Shown piece after piece: positions 16,390 through 25,679 of a stretch of DNA of 64,000 nt. Source of the DNA: UBA11574 sp963752565 (GTDB taxonomy: Bacteria > Desulfobacterota > Desulfobacteria > Desulfobacterales > UBA11574); contig CAVVZC010000011.1 of the NCBI GenBank assembly GCA_963752565.1, positions 62,001-126,000 on the forward strand, written 5' to 3'. Position numbers and translations under genes: made by a program. Within the stretch, counting starts at the first letter, position 1, and each line of letters opens with the position of its first letter. The notes beneath the pieces are model-generated. The model worked only from the letters and a program-made list of their open reading frames with translations, was not told where the DNA came from and made no database searches.

Positions 16390-18171
16390 TTATGAAATTG
16401 CCGGTTTTACTTTGGGGACGCCGTTTTCATTCCAACCACGAAGGCTGTAATACTCTTTTAGCATTGCTATAAAATCTGTTTCTTTAATGACGTGTCCTGT
16501 TTTAAGGATTTCTTTGTAAAAGCGTTTGGGAAGATGATCGTCTTCGGGCTTGAGCCCTTCCCGTATGTTAAAACAGCGCGTCAGTGTGGATATCTCGGAA
16601 GCGATCTTTTGCAGCGCCGATTGATCTGTTTTTAAGCCGGTGGTCATTTCAATGATTTGCCCCAACTGGTCCCATGGATAGATGTCTCTATAAAATCGGC
16701 ATAAAATAAAGGCGTCCATCAGCATCAGTCGATCTTCAAAATCGATCAGAAGCCCGGCTTTCCCTTTTGTAACTTCCGGGTTGATCATTCCTTTCAATTC
16801 GGGGTTGTGAAACGTCGCCCTTAAATGACATGCACCACGGTCTGAGACGGCAAATGCCAACCCACTGCCCTTAAGAACCCTGGGATCATATCCCGGTGGT
16901 TCAAGGCCCTTGACATGCACCGCCGTATCTTCCATATTCCAAATGTTTGCCGCATGTTTAATTCCCCGGGCCAAGATGCCTCCGATACCCTGTCGGGATG
17001 CAATTTTTTCAAGCAAACCTGCAATGGCATCCACGTCCCCGTAATCGATCTTAACATCGATTTTTTTCTTTCTGACAGCTTCAATGGTTAGCCCGCACAA
17101 GTTCCCCGCAGATATGGTATCCATACCGAGACGGTCACAGATGTCGTTTAAATATACAATTTCCTCTATACTATCGATCATGCAAAGACCGCCAAAGGCA
17201 AAAATGGTCTCGTATTCCGGTCCTTCGATCTTCAGACCGGCATGGCGGCCGTTTAACACCGTGGTCATTCTACCGCATGCAATAAAACACTTTGCACAGG
17301 CCCTTGGCTGAACACGACATTGTCTGTGCAAGGCCTCGGCACCAATCTTTTCCCATTGATCGAAAAACCCTTTAGACCAGTATTTTGTCGGAAACGCTTT
17401 TGCTTGATTGATGGTTTTCACCATCATGGGCGTTCCCATGTTTTTGTATGCCTTGACCACAGGATTTTTCTTCGATTCATTGGCGATTTTCCTTGAAAAG
17501 CGCTTCACTTCCTTAGCATCGAAAAGAAGACGCCGTTTATCCCCCTTAAACACGACGGCCTTGAGATGCTTAGATCCCATGACCGCTCCAACGCCGGTTC
17601 TTCCTGCTGACCGCCAGTAATCGTTTTCGATCACCGAAAATCGAACACGGTTTTCCCCGGCAGGACCAATGACAACAGCACCCGATTTTTCCGGTCCCGG
17701 ACCGGCATTACCGTATTTTCGATTCACGGCATCTTCGGTTTCATAGGTTTCCATTCCCCAAATGTCTGAAGCATCAAAGAACTCGGCACCATCAGGCTGT
17801 ACGAAAACCACCGTCGGACGTTTGCTTTTCCCCGTAACAACAATGGCGTCAAACCCTGAGGAATCGATAGCTTCCGGTACTTTCCCGCCGGCATAAGATT
17901 CGGAATAAAATCCGGTCTGCGGTGACTTTGTAAATACACCATACCGGCTTGAGCCCCATATCCTGCTGTTGGTAATGGGCCCGGTGGCAAAAATCAGGCA
18001 ATTGTCCGGCGACATCGGATCGACGCCCGGGGGATTTATCGAATAAAGGAGGTAAGAGGCCAGACCTTTCCCGCCAAGATATGTCAAAAGGATCTCGTCA
18101 TTTAAAGGCACGAAATCAAACTTTTCATCGGTTAGATCAATTTTTAAATATCTGCCATAAAAACCATTCAT
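16390..18171 (-). CDS. Tungsten-dependent aldehyde:ferredoxin oxidoreductase
   Basis: Oxidises aldehydes to acids with ferredoxin as acceptor, or the reverse, using a tungstopterin and a [4Fe-4S] cluster (family knowledge). The ~593-residue protein begins MNGFYGRYLKIDLTDEKFDF, the canonical N-terminus. It then shows FATGPITNSRIWGSSRYGV, VIGPAGENRVRFSVIENDYW and GRTGVGAVMGSK (pterin-binding region), the cluster motif CAKCFIACG, and a later lone cysteine in FILCRFYRD that would complete the cluster. An open frame extends 62 codons upstream without homology, so ATG 18171 (GGAG upstream) is used. A zinc-ribbon gene diverges from its promoter side. Confidence 0.93.
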   Translation of the reverse strand: MNGFYGRYLKIDLTDEKFDFVPLNDEILLTYLGGKGLASYLLYSINPPGVDPMSPDNCLIFATGPITNSRIWGSSRYGVFTKSPQTGFYSESYAGGKVPEAIDSSGFDAIVVTGKSKRPTVVFVQPDGAEFFDASDIWGMETYETEDAVNRKYGNAGPGPEKSGAVVIGPAGENRVRFSVIENDYWRSAGRTGVGAVMGSKHLKAVVFKGDKRRLLFDAKEVKRFSRKIANESKKNPVVKAYKNMGTPMMVKTINQAKAFPTKYWSKGFFDQWEKIGAEALHRQCRVQPRACAKCFIACGRMTTVLNGRHAGLKIEGPEYETIFAFGGLCMIDSIEEIVYLNDICDRLGMDTISAGNLCGLTIEAVRKKKIDVKIDYGDVDAIAGLLEKIASRQGIGGILARGIKHAANIWNMEDTAVHVKGLEPPGYDPRVLKGSGLAFAVSDRGACHLRATFHNPELKGMINPEVTKGKAGLLIDFEDRLMLMDAFILCRFYRDIYPWDQLGQIIEMTTGLKTDQSALQKIASEISTLTRCFNIREGLKPEDDHLPKRFYKEILKTGHVIKETDFIAMLKEYYSLRGWNENGVPKVKPAIS

Positions 18172-18423
18172 TTGAAGGTTGCTCCAATAATAAGAAAAAT
18201 ATATGTACGGTTGAATACCGAACGTCGAATAATAAATTACCCCAAAAAATATATCGCTGTTTCTCACGAAATCGAATGGTTTTGGATTATTACACAACAT
18301 TTTATAGTTGTAAAGTTCCGCATGATTACCAAAAAGGATGGTATTCTGAATTGACACACAACCGTCTTTTCTTTAAATTTAAAACACTCGGTTTTGGAAA
18401 TAATAAAATGCGGAGGCAAGAAA

Positions 18424-18783
18424 ATGAAATGTGATCGCTGCTCGGAGGACATAAATATCGGAGAAGAAAGAGAGCATCATGGACAGGTTCTATGCGAAGA
18501 CTGTTATATGGATGCGCTGTCACCGGCCAAAACGTGTGATCCGTGGGCGGTTCACAGTGCCCGGTCCTTTGCAAAATCCAAAGGCGGCACCCTGGAACTC
18601 AATGAGATCCAGCAACAAATATTGCTTATATTAAAAGAAACCGGCGGTGCTGAGCCGGCGGCCATCGCCGATAGACTTCAAATAAAACCGGCGGATTTGG
18701 AAAGAGAAGTTGCAGCACTCCGCCACATGGAGAAGTTAAGAGGTGAATTGAGAGATGACAAGAAGTTTTTAATTCTCTGGTGA
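18424..18783 (+). CDS. Zinc-ribbon / winged-helix protein
   Basis: A 119-residue protein. The N-terminal CDRCSEDI...LCEDCYMD carries two CxxC pairs of a treble-clef-like zinc site. It is followed by PAKTCDPWAVHSARSFAKS, then a C-terminal winged helix (IQQQILLILKETGGAEPAAIADRLQIKPADLEREVAALR). The architecture suggests a small transcription factor or protein adaptor. The start is set at 18424 by the GGAGGCAAGAAA site. It diverges from the aldehyde oxidoreductase, so regulation of that gene is possible but unproven. Confidence 0.75.
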   Translation: MKCDRCSEDINIGEEREHHGQVLCEDCYMDALSPAKTCDPWAVHSARSFAKSKGGTLELNEIQQQILLILKETGGAEPAAIADRLQIKPADLEREVAALRHMEKLRGELRDDKKFLILW

Positions 18784-18791
18784 CCTATCAC

Positions 18792-18830
18792 GTACGTGTT
18801 CACGGGGCGTGCTTCCCCGTGAACACGTAC
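18792..18830. terminator. Perfect 16-bp hairpin between convergent genes
   Basis: Arms 18792-18807 and 18815-18830 (core GTGTTCACGGGG / CCCCGTGAACAC) pair perfectly around a 7-base loop. The hairpin is 8 bp after the zinc-ribbon stop and 5 bp after the radical SAM stop on the other strand, so it could terminate both transcripts. It lacks a clear T tract. The sequence belongs to the same family as the inverted repeat at 39950-40065. Confidence 0.6.
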
Positions 18831-18835
18831 CCCAT

Positions 18836-20020
18836 TCATACCCAGCGGCCGGGTATCACCGTCCGGCAGAATTTACATCGATTTTCCTCCAGATCGTAAG
18901 TGGGAATGAAGTATCCGACCCGTTCAATCAGCAATTTTTTACAATTGTGGCAATAGGTGTTATTCCCCTCCGGATAGGCGGCGTTACCCACATAGACATA
19001 ATGGATTCCCTCGGCCATTGCCAGTTTGCGGAACCGAATCAGGGTTGAAAGCGGTGTGGCCGACAGACGGTCGAGTTTGTATTTGGGGAAAAATCGTAAA
19101 AAATGAAGCGGATAATTTGGCCCCAGATGTGTCAAAATCCAATGGCACATCTCTTTGACCATCTCGTCATCATCCACATATCCGGGAACCACCAGGTTCG
19201 TTATCTCAAAATGGACGCCCTGTTCATGCAGTATTTTAAACGTATCCAGCACCGGCTGAAGTCGTCCGCCATTGAGTTTCCGATAGATGACGTCGCTGTG
19301 AGATTTGAGGTTAACGTTGGCCGCATCCAGAACCTTGCATAGCTCCAGAAGCGGTTTTCGGTTGATATAGCCGTTCGAAATCCACAAATTGGATATCTTG
19401 TTATCTCTGGCCAGACGCGCGGTGTCGATCATGTATTCAAAAAATGTGACCGCCTCGGAATAGGTATACGCAATGGACAGACATCCAGCGCGCTGTGCTG
19501 TTTTGACGACATCTCCCGGAAAAAGATCGTAATGTCGCACTTCGTGAGGTTTGGCCTGAGAAATTTCCCAGTTTTGACAGTTCAAACAGCGAAGGTTGCA
19601 ACCCGTGGTGGCAATGGAAAAGGCTTTCGAGCGAGGTTTGAAATGAAAGAGCGGTTTCTTTTCAATGGGATCCACATTCACACTGCATGGATTACCATAG
19701 GTCAAACTGTAAAGGATGCCGCCCATATTGACCTTGGAACGACAAACACTGCGGTCACCCGGTGATAGAAGGCATCTGTGAGGACAAATACCGCACATGA
19801 CCACTTTATTGTCCAGCTTTGTATAGAGAAATCCTTCGTGGGACCATTTCCACAGTGTCGCGGGCGAATCCCCTTTGAACACATGGCCACGGATATCTGC
19901 CGGACCCGATGCCATCGCTGTTTTTTCTGAAAAGGGCCAGAAAGTATTGGCTGACATGGTGGCACTGCAGAGGAGTCCCGCACCGCAATATATAAACTGG
20001 CGTCGGCTAATTTTATTCAT
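18836..20020 (-). CDS. amrS: AmmeMemoRadiSam system radical SAM enzyme with Tat signal
   Basis: A 394-residue radical SAM protein. The cluster motif CxxxCxxC is at C141, C145, C148 (TTGCNLRCLNCQNWEIS). Further cysteine groups occur before it (C76, C79, C83, C93) and at the C-terminus (CHNC ... CKFC), the latter zinc-ribbon-like. The N-terminus reads ISRRQFIYCGAGLLCSA, a twin-arginine export signal, so the enzyme may fold with its cluster in the cytoplasm and be exported. The family accompanies Memo-like and AMMECR1-like proteins; its reaction is not established. It overlaps the upstream gene by 8 bp. Confidence 0.88.
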   Translation of the reverse strand: MNKISRRQFIYCGAGLLCSATMSANTFWPFSEKTAMASGPADIRGHVFKGDSPATLWKWSHEGFLYTKLDNKVVMCGICPHRCLLSPGDRSVCRSKVNMGGILYSLTYGNPCSVNVDPIEKKPLFHFKPRSKAFSIATTGCNLRCLNCQNWEISQAKPHEVRHYDLFPGDVVKTAQRAGCLSIAYTYSEAVTFFEYMIDTARLARDNKISNLWISNGYINRKPLLELCKVLDAANVNLKSHSDVIYRKLNGGRLQPVLDTFKILHEQGVHFEITNLVVPGYVDDDEMVKEMCHWILTHLGPNYPLHFLRFFPKYKLDRLSATPLSTLIRFRKLAMAEGIHYVYVGNAAYPEGNNTYCHNCKKLLIERVGYFIPTYDLEENRCKFCRTVIPGRWV

Positions 20021-22118
20021 GCTTCACAAAAATTACCGTAAAACTTAATAGCTTAAGTCCGATCAGGCTGGCTGCCGCCCAGATGATTCCAAAATAAGGA
20101 ATCAAAACAACACTGGTTATCAACGTACCGAAAGCAGCTCCGATTAAATCAGCGGAAAAGGTCCGGGTCACCGCCGGAGCGTCTCCGCCTCGCAAATAAA
20201 GCGCCACCGGAAACTGGAAGCCGCAGATCAGCGAAACCACAAACCCGTAAAAAAGGAAAAAACTCACCGGCAAACGATAGCTTCCTTGCTTCAAAACCAC
20301 AATCAGCACACCGATTAGGAGAATCAGCAGTCCATCGGCAAGCGCCAGAGTCTGCTTACTCCTGTAGCGAAATCTATGGCCGAACCAGGCGCCGGGTAAA
20401 AGGCCGGCCAGAAAAACGGTGACGATGAGGCCAATTTGAAAATAAATATAACCGAAAAAAATTTGAAATGCAAATATTACCAACAGCTCACTCCCCATGA
20501 CGGTAAAGCCGGTGGAAAAGAGAACAAACTCTTCAGCACTGATACGAATGAGGTAAACCATGCACACCACGGCCAAAATAGCAATGAAACCGGTTGGAGA
20601 AGTGGAAAACTTGGCGAACCATTGCTGAAACATCAGACGCATCAGCTGGGGATAATCATCGCGATTTTTAGGCGTCAACGGATCTATGAGGGCATTTAAG
20701 CGCTCGATTCGTTCATGGGTCAGATTGCCGTAATAATAACCTTTGATATAGCGAGTGGGGATATTTTTTCGAGCCAGAAGCGCCGGTATATCCGTATTGA
20801 GCGGCTGGGAGCTGCAGAGGAAAAATATTTTTTGCCCCGGCAGCAACAGCACATGCTTAAAATAGTCGTTCACCGTATTATAAAGTGAAGAAATCTTTTG
20901 ACGCTGGGGTTCGGCCAGATAATTTTCAAAGCCTTTCATGGCGAAACTCAACACCCCATGACGCGCCAGGTGACGCCTTGCAAGGTCAAAAAATCTGTCA
21001 GTAAAGAATCTATTGATTTGGTATGTATCCGGCTCACTCAGGTTGATGATGATCGCATCATAGATTTTGTTCGAATCGGCCAGATAGGCTCGACCGTCTT
21101 GATATATAACCTTCAGTCCAGGAATTTTTTTTATCATTTTGAACCTGAATTCAACTTCAGCCACCTTTGGATCCAGTTCGACATAATCAATGGAAGCCGG
21201 ACGATATTTTTCAAGCTCGGTCATCATACCGCCTTCAGCTGAAATCAAAAGAACATTCTGCACCCGGGACAATTGAGCCAGAGGATAATGAATGGTTTCT
21301 TCGGCCATGCTCAAATTCTGGTTGCCGAACATCGGGACGCCCCCAACAAACAGGGTAAACTGCTCCTGATCCTTCTGGACTTCTATCCGGCCATACCGGG
21401 ATTCCTTATAATACACCAGTTTGCCTGAAGACGAAAATAGTGATGCCGGTTCCAGAAATATACCGGTAATCATTATGATAAACGTCATTCCCGTCCCCAG
21501 ATAGATGGCAATTCGAGGCCTGAAAATGTTGCGAGATAGCAGCAGGAAGGCTGTCAGAAGTAACGGCAAATTGGCCCAAAATACTGCCTTTAAAGGCGTC
21601 GCCAGAAAAACAAGGGCAAAAGAAAACAGGGCGCCTCCGGACACATCTCCCAAGTTATCAATCATGTAGATACGTGCGCCGGGATAATCCGGCTTCTCTG
21701 CCCGAATGACGAAAAGACTGTAGGGAAGAACAAAACCGATCATTAAGCAATAGGGGGCAATGATCAAAAAAGAATAACTTAAAGTCGGATAAAATCCAAC
21801 GGAACTTCCGTGAATGAAGAAGACATCGCGAAGAAACCGAATGGCCAGAATTTGCACAGCAGGCATTCCTGCAAGAATCAGTGAAAGCCATCCCAAACGG
21901 TTTGCGGTGGGCGCCCACAAGTCCCGGGTGATCCAGCGGGCCAGAATCGTACCGATTCCCCCCAGAATCAGCCAGTTGAAGAGAATCAGGGCGATGATAA
22001 ACTCATTCCCCTGGAATTGGGCTAAAAATTCACGAATGATCAACAATTGGGTCACCACGGATGAAATACCTGTAGCGATGATCACCCGTATTATTGCACG
22101 TTTATTTCTCCTCTTCAA
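20013..22118 (-). CDS. Multi-spanning membrane protein with degenerate spermidine-synthase-like domain
   Basis: A 701-residue integral membrane protein. About seven hydrophobic helices lie at residues 10-230, then a soluble spermidine-synthase-like domain at ~235-470, and another six or so helices follow at ~500-700. The Rossmann glycine motif (normally GGGDG) is ISAEGG at 292-297. The catalytic region (normally VDSxDP) is INLSEPD at 358-364, with Asn in place of the catalytic Asp, so polyamine synthesis is unlikely. It sits between, and overlaps, the Memo/AMMECR1 fusion gene (17 bp) and the radical SAM gene (8 bp). A shared pathway at the membrane is strongly implied. Confidence 0.85.
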   Translation of the reverse strand: MKRRNKRAIIRVIIATGISSVVTQLLIIREFLAQFQGNEFIIALILFNWLILGGIGTILARWITRDLWAPTANRLGWLSLILAGMPAVQILAIRFLRDVFFIHGSSVGFYPTLSYSFLIIAPYCLMIGFVLPYSLFVIRAEKPDYPGARIYMIDNLGDVSGGALFSFALVFLATPLKAVFWANLPLLLTAFLLLSRNIFRPRIAIYLGTGMTFIIMITGIFLEPASLFSSSGKLVYYKESRYGRIEVQKDQEQFTLFVGGVPMFGNQNLSMAEETIHYPLAQLSRVQNVLLISAEGGMMTELEKYRPASIDYVELDPKVAEVEFRFKMIKKIPGLKVIYQDGRAYLADSNKIYDAIIINLSEPDTYQINRFFTDRFFDLARRHLARHGVLSFAMKGFENYLAEPQRQKISSLYNTVNDYFKHVLLLPGQKIFFLCSSQPLNTDIPALLARKNIPTRYIKGYYYGNLTHERIERLNALIDPLTPKNRDDYPQLMRLMFQQWFAKFSTSPTGFIAILAVVCMVYLIRISAEEFVLFSTGFTVMGSELLVIFAFQIFFGYIYFQIGLIVTVFLAGLLPGAWFGHRFRYRSKQTLALADGLLILLIGVLIVVLKQGSYRLPVSFFLFYGFVVSLICGFQFPVALYLRGGDAPAVTRTFSADLIGAAFGTLITSVVLIPYFGIIWAAASLIGLKLLSFTVIFVKHE

Positions 22119-23592
22119 AGCATTGAACCTGGTAGGTCAAGATATCAAGATTTCCCTTCCTCCATGTATCTGCAGGAAGACCGGCCTTCGTGCAAAGATG
22201 GGAAAGAAACTTTTCAGGCTGTGAAAGCTGCTCCCATACCTGTGGCAAAAAAGTGGCGCTGGCTGATCCTTTTCGAAGAATAACCCCATCCACATTGACA
22301 CGCAACTTGGAAAGCAAATCTTTACTGTCCCGATATTCCAAGGGTTGGGGTTCGGTAAGGATGCTCACTTCGATATCCACCCGATCAAGTTCATCGGCCT
22401 TCAAAGGGGGAAAACGGGGGTCACGGAAGGCGGCATTAATGGCATTTCGTTCGATCCCGCCCACAATTGAGTCCGTGGAATCCAGGTTGCCGATACAACC
22501 CCGCAACTGTTTGTTGATGGTCAGTGTCACAAAGGTGCCCCTTTTTTCCTTAAAGGCCGAGTCTATCATAGAATCCGGATCAATTTTGATCGAACGTTTG
22601 TCAAGTCTTTCTTCAATGGTCTGCCGGGCCAGTTTCACTAGTATTTGACCCTGTTCCTCATTCAATGATTCATGGGAATCCATATGGTTTTTCATAGACA
22701 AACCTCCATAAAATGCGATGACTGTATAGCCGACAACCCTCGATTGATCACCGGCAGTATCCCCGCTGTTCGAATAATGGAGAAGAACCGGATGCCAGTT
22801 GTGCCGACGGGCCATGTTTATAACAACCAGAATCGGTGTCTTGCCGCATGCTGCATTCTCACGTTTTATCAGTTCGCTGGCTTTAAGATTCAATATCATC
22901 TCTATGGTTTCTCGATCTTTGGCAACAGCCTCCTGATAAGGTAAGTAATGTGACAGGTCGGAGCTGGCCACCAGAAGGGTGGTTTTATCCAGCAAAGGAT
23001 CAAAAGCATCCGCCACCTTTTCAGCCAAATCCCGGCCCTGACCCAGCACAACAGGGACAATTTCAAACTTTTTTAGAAAATACTGGAGATAAGGAAGAAC
23101 CACTTCCACAGAGTGCTCGAGCCGGTCGGAAACTGGAATTGCCCGAAACAGATATTTATTTTGGCACAGCCGGACCGCGCCTTTATTCATTGGGATCCGT
23201 CCAAGAGGGGTTTCATATGCAGATACATCGCTGATGGCGCCACCCTGAAAGCCGATGCGATGATCCGGCCCCACAATGATGACCCTTCTGAATTGATTTT
23301 CCTTTAATACCAGTGATATATGTGCTGCCGTCCATCCGGAATAGAGATAACCGGCATGGGGTATAATGAGCGCCCTGAGGGACGAATTTGGAGGTCGATT
23401 CACATGAATCGGTTTCACCTGGTTGACGAGCTGTTTGATGATGGCCGTTAATTCTTCAGGTGTATCAGGATAAAAACTACCGGCATATACCGGTTTACGG
23501 ATGTCCTTGGCATTCGCTGCACCAACTGCGGTAAAACATGCCAGAGAAAGAGAAATAACAATCATAAAAAAAGGATTGAGAAATTTCGTCAT
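22102..23592 (-). CDS. Memo-AMMECR1 fusion, AmmeMemoRadiSam proteins B and A
   Basis: A 496-residue exported fusion. Residues 1-28 are a Sec-type signal peptide (FFMIVISLSLACFTAVGAANA). Residues ~31-297 are a Memo/MEMO1 domain, a dioxygenase-related fold, with its metal-site residues: H79 in IPHAGYLYSG, GPDHR near 108, H160 in EHSVEVVLPYLQ, H215 in SDLSHY, and C249. Residues ~310-496 are an AMMECR1 domain with the signature LRGCIG at 363-368. Usually these are separate genes. It is the first gene of a three-gene overlapping operon. The biochemical role of the system is unknown. Confidence 0.92.
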   Translation of the reverse strand: MTKFLNPFFMIVISLSLACFTAVGAANAKDIRKPVYAGSFYPDTPEELTAIIKQLVNQVKPIHVNRPPNSSLRALIIPHAGYLYSGWTAAHISLVLKENQFRRVIIVGPDHRIGFQGGAISDVSAYETPLGRIPMNKGAVRLCQNKYLFRAIPVSDRLEHSVEVVLPYLQYFLKKFEIVPVVLGQGRDLAEKVADAFDPLLDKTTLLVASSDLSHYLPYQEAVAKDRETIEMILNLKASELIKRENAACGKTPILVVINMARRHNWHPVLLHYSNSGDTAGDQSRVVGYTVIAFYGGLSMKNHMDSHESLNEEQGQILVKLARQTIEERLDKRSIKIDPDSMIDSAFKEKRGTFVTLTINKQLRGCIGNLDSTDSIVGGIERNAINAAFRDPRFPPLKADELDRVDIEVSILTEPQPLEYRDSKDLLSKLRVNVDGVILRKGSASATFLPQVWEQLSQPEKFLSHLCTKAGLPADTWRKGNLDILTYQVQCFEEEK

Positions 23593-23754
23593 GGGTATTC
23601 CGTTATGTTCTTTGATTGGCTTATTATAACAAAAGAATACAATTCGCGCGTTGCGCTGTCAAGTACTCTACCCTTTGAGATCAGGCAAACGTCACAGTCA
23701 TCTCTAACTGATTCAGATAGAAGCGATTTGCTTTCCCAGATACGACACTAAAAT

Positions 23755-23925
23755 CCCAAATCACAATACTCAAATTACAAATAATATCAAAATCACAAAT
23801 TCCAATGACCAAAACATTTTAACCACTTATTGGATGTCTCGCTGTCATTCTATCTGTTTTGAATTTTGAATTTCGGTGATTGCATTTTGTTTGAGATTTG
23901 TATTTTGAAGCTTGGAATTTTCATG
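23755..23925. repeat. AT-rich inverted-repeat element, copy 3
   Basis: Occupies the middle of the 420-bp gap between the Memo fusion gene and the CPBP gene. It contains ACAAATTCCAATGACCAAAA, identical over most of its length to copy 1, and the complementary-type arm TTGAGATTTGTATTTTG with GCTTGGAATTTT. No gene was seen in the rest of the gap. Boundaries are approximate. Confidence 0.7.
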
Positions 23926-24012
23926 ATTTTCATAAACCAGCAACTTTATTTGTTCCAAGCAATTACCTGTTTAGGTGACGTGGCTCTGCATTTGAGATAG
24001 TACAATATGGAC

Positions 24013-24654
24013 TTAAGCAGCAAAACCCAAATAAGCGATCAACAAACATTCCAACACCAGGTGTGCCAAGATCGCCAAGCAAGCATTTTTACGGTTAATT
24101 GTCCAGAACGTTAATACCCCACTCCAGGCAAACATGCCCAATATTTCAGGCCAAGGCTTATTGAAGTGATACAAACCTTCAAATAAAGGTATGAGCAGCC
24201 AGGAGTATTTTGGCAAGGAGCGCGGTATATGATAAGCCAATAAGCAGCGGTGCATCAGCTCCCAGCCGGGAAGCCATGCCAATAGCCAAAAAAACCGGTG
24301 GCCGAAGTTTATCCGGCCGGGTTTATAGTAATCGGCTAAAGAGGGAACTATCGGAATAATAGCAATCACCAAAACCAAACAGAACATCAAGGCTGAGGCC
24401 ACATACCATTCTTTACGGCTAATGGCTCTTACATCCAACCAGTGTGAGATCTCACTCCGATTTTTTGCTAAAAAAACAGTCACTAGAAAAAGAACCGAAG
24501 GTATGGCAAACCAAAAAACCAATCGGTAGTGATTTGCTGATAATGAAAATTTGCCATTGTGGTCGACAATTAGTGCCAGCGGCACATAACACACGCAAAA
24601 ATAGGCAAGTATTTTATTGGTCCATCGCGTTTGTGTTTCCATATCATTAGACAT
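24013..24654 (-). CDS. CPBP-family intramembrane protease-like protein
   Basis: A 213-residue protein with about six hydrophobic helices. The CPBP (Abi) motifs are recognisable: WELMHRCLL matches the ExxxR motif, GLYHF the FxxxH-type motif, and LAHLVLE the third His motif. The first motif has a single Glu (WE), not the usual EE. Family members are glutamic intramembrane proteases or bacteriocin-immunity-like proteins. It may have been placed beside the cell-wall operon by chance; a 68-bp gap separates it from the deacetylase gene upstream. Confidence 0.7.
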   Translation of the reverse strand: MSNDMETQTRWTNKILAYFCVCYVPLALIVDHNGKFSLSANHYRLVFWFAIPSVLFLVTVFLAKNRSEISHWLDVRAISRKEWYVASALMFCLVLVIAIIPIVPSLADYYKPGRINFGHRFFWLLAWLPGWELMHRCLLAYHIPRSLPKYSWLLIPLFEGLYHFNKPWPEILGMFAWSGVLTFWTINRKNACLAILAHLVLECLLIAYLGFAA

Positions 24655-24722
24655 AAAGAATTAAATGCTCATTGAAGATTTGTCTCGATGAAGTCTTTTT
24701 ACCCGCAGGCTCTGTCTGAAAA

Positions 24723-25676
24723 CTAATCTTCAATATGCACGATATCAGATGCACGAACCAGAATCGCTTTTTCTTTTACCTCGGGAAGCATTTCACGAAG
24801 AACTTCATAGGTTGCAGTATGCGGGTGCGCAATGCCGATGGCTTCACCATGACTGCCGGCAATCTTTATGAGCCGATGTATTTGTTCGCGGATAAAATCA
24901 GGCTCCGGTATGTGATCAATAAACACATCTTTTTGTCCAAAGGGAACATGTAGTAATTGTGCCGACGGTCTGCAAAGTGTGTCAACAGTGGTACGACTGT
25001 CAATAAAATAGAGCTTTCTTTTCTTCAAAATCGAAAATATTTGATAGAGTTGAGGGGCATTCGTCGTCATTTTTGACCCCATATGATTATTTACACCCTT
25101 GACAAAAGGAACAGCGTCCAAGTCCTCATTGAGTTGGTTGATGAGTTGATCTGGAGACATGGAAGTAAGAAGAACTCCGGGGCCGGGGTTTATCAATGGG
25201 TATTCATTGGGCTCCATTGGCAGATGCAACATCACATCAAATCCTTTAGAATTAGCAATCCTGGCAATTCTTTTATCATGAGTACTGTGGGGAAGTATGG
25301 AAAATGTCAAGACTGCGTCAAGATCAAGGAATTTTTGGGCTATATTTTTGTCATAGCCGATATCATCAATAATAATGGCAATTTTGGGTAATTTTATGGG
25401 CACTGCGGGTTTGTTTTTCGGTATGGGTTTATGGGGTGGTATTTCATTTTTCGGATAGATTTCAAACTTGGGCGTTTTTGTGAATCTGGGTTTTGTCGTC
25501 GACAGCACAGTATATCTTTTCGATATCAAATGGTGTGTCAATACACCGGCAATAACGACCAAAAGTACCAGAATGCCAAGCCCGGTAAAAGCTTTTAGCA
25601 GATACGTTTTTTGAATACTGCCTTTAGCCGCTCTTTTTATCGGTTTCTTCGGCCGTCGTCTCTTTTTTTTAACCAT
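24723..25676 (-). CDS. Divergent polysaccharide deacetylase family protein
   Basis: A 317-residue protein with a basic N-terminus, one membrane anchor (FTGLGILVLLVVIAGVLTHH) and a periplasmic domain. The domain shows IAIIIDDIGYD, LTFSILPHS, MLHLPMEP, NNHMGSKMT and FIDSRTT, the pattern of the divergent polysaccharide deacetylase (DUF610-type) family. Homologues lie next to ctpA and envC in many proteobacteria. Three bases separate it from the ctpA stop, so it is the last gene of the tolC-ftsEX operon. A role in cell-wall or exopolysaccharide modification is inferred. Confidence 0.88.
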   Translation of the reverse strand: MVKKKRRRPKKPIKRAAKGSIQKTYLLKAFTGLGILVLLVVIAGVLTHHLISKRYTVLSTTKPRFTKTPKFEIYPKNEIPPHKPIPKNKPAVPIKLPKIAIIIDDIGYDKNIAQKFLDLDAVLTFSILPHSTHDKRIARIANSKGFDVMLHLPMEPNEYPLINPGPGVLLTSMSPDQLINQLNEDLDAVPFVKGVNNHMGSKMTTNAPQLYQIFSILKKRKLYFIDSRTTVDTLCRPSAQLLHVPFGQKDVFIDHIPEPDFIREQIHRLIKIAGSHGEAIGIAHPHTATYEVLREMLPEVKEKAILVRASDIVHIED

Positions 25677-25679
25677 ACC

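Noticed and set aside
18172..18357. 62-codon N-terminal extension of the aldehyde oxidoreductase
   Set aside because: No family homology. The canonical N-terminus MNGFYGRYLKIDLT begins at 18171.
22190..22648. 152-codon plus-strand frame
   Set aside because: It lies wholly antisense inside the AMMECR1 domain; the minus-strand protein has clear motifs.
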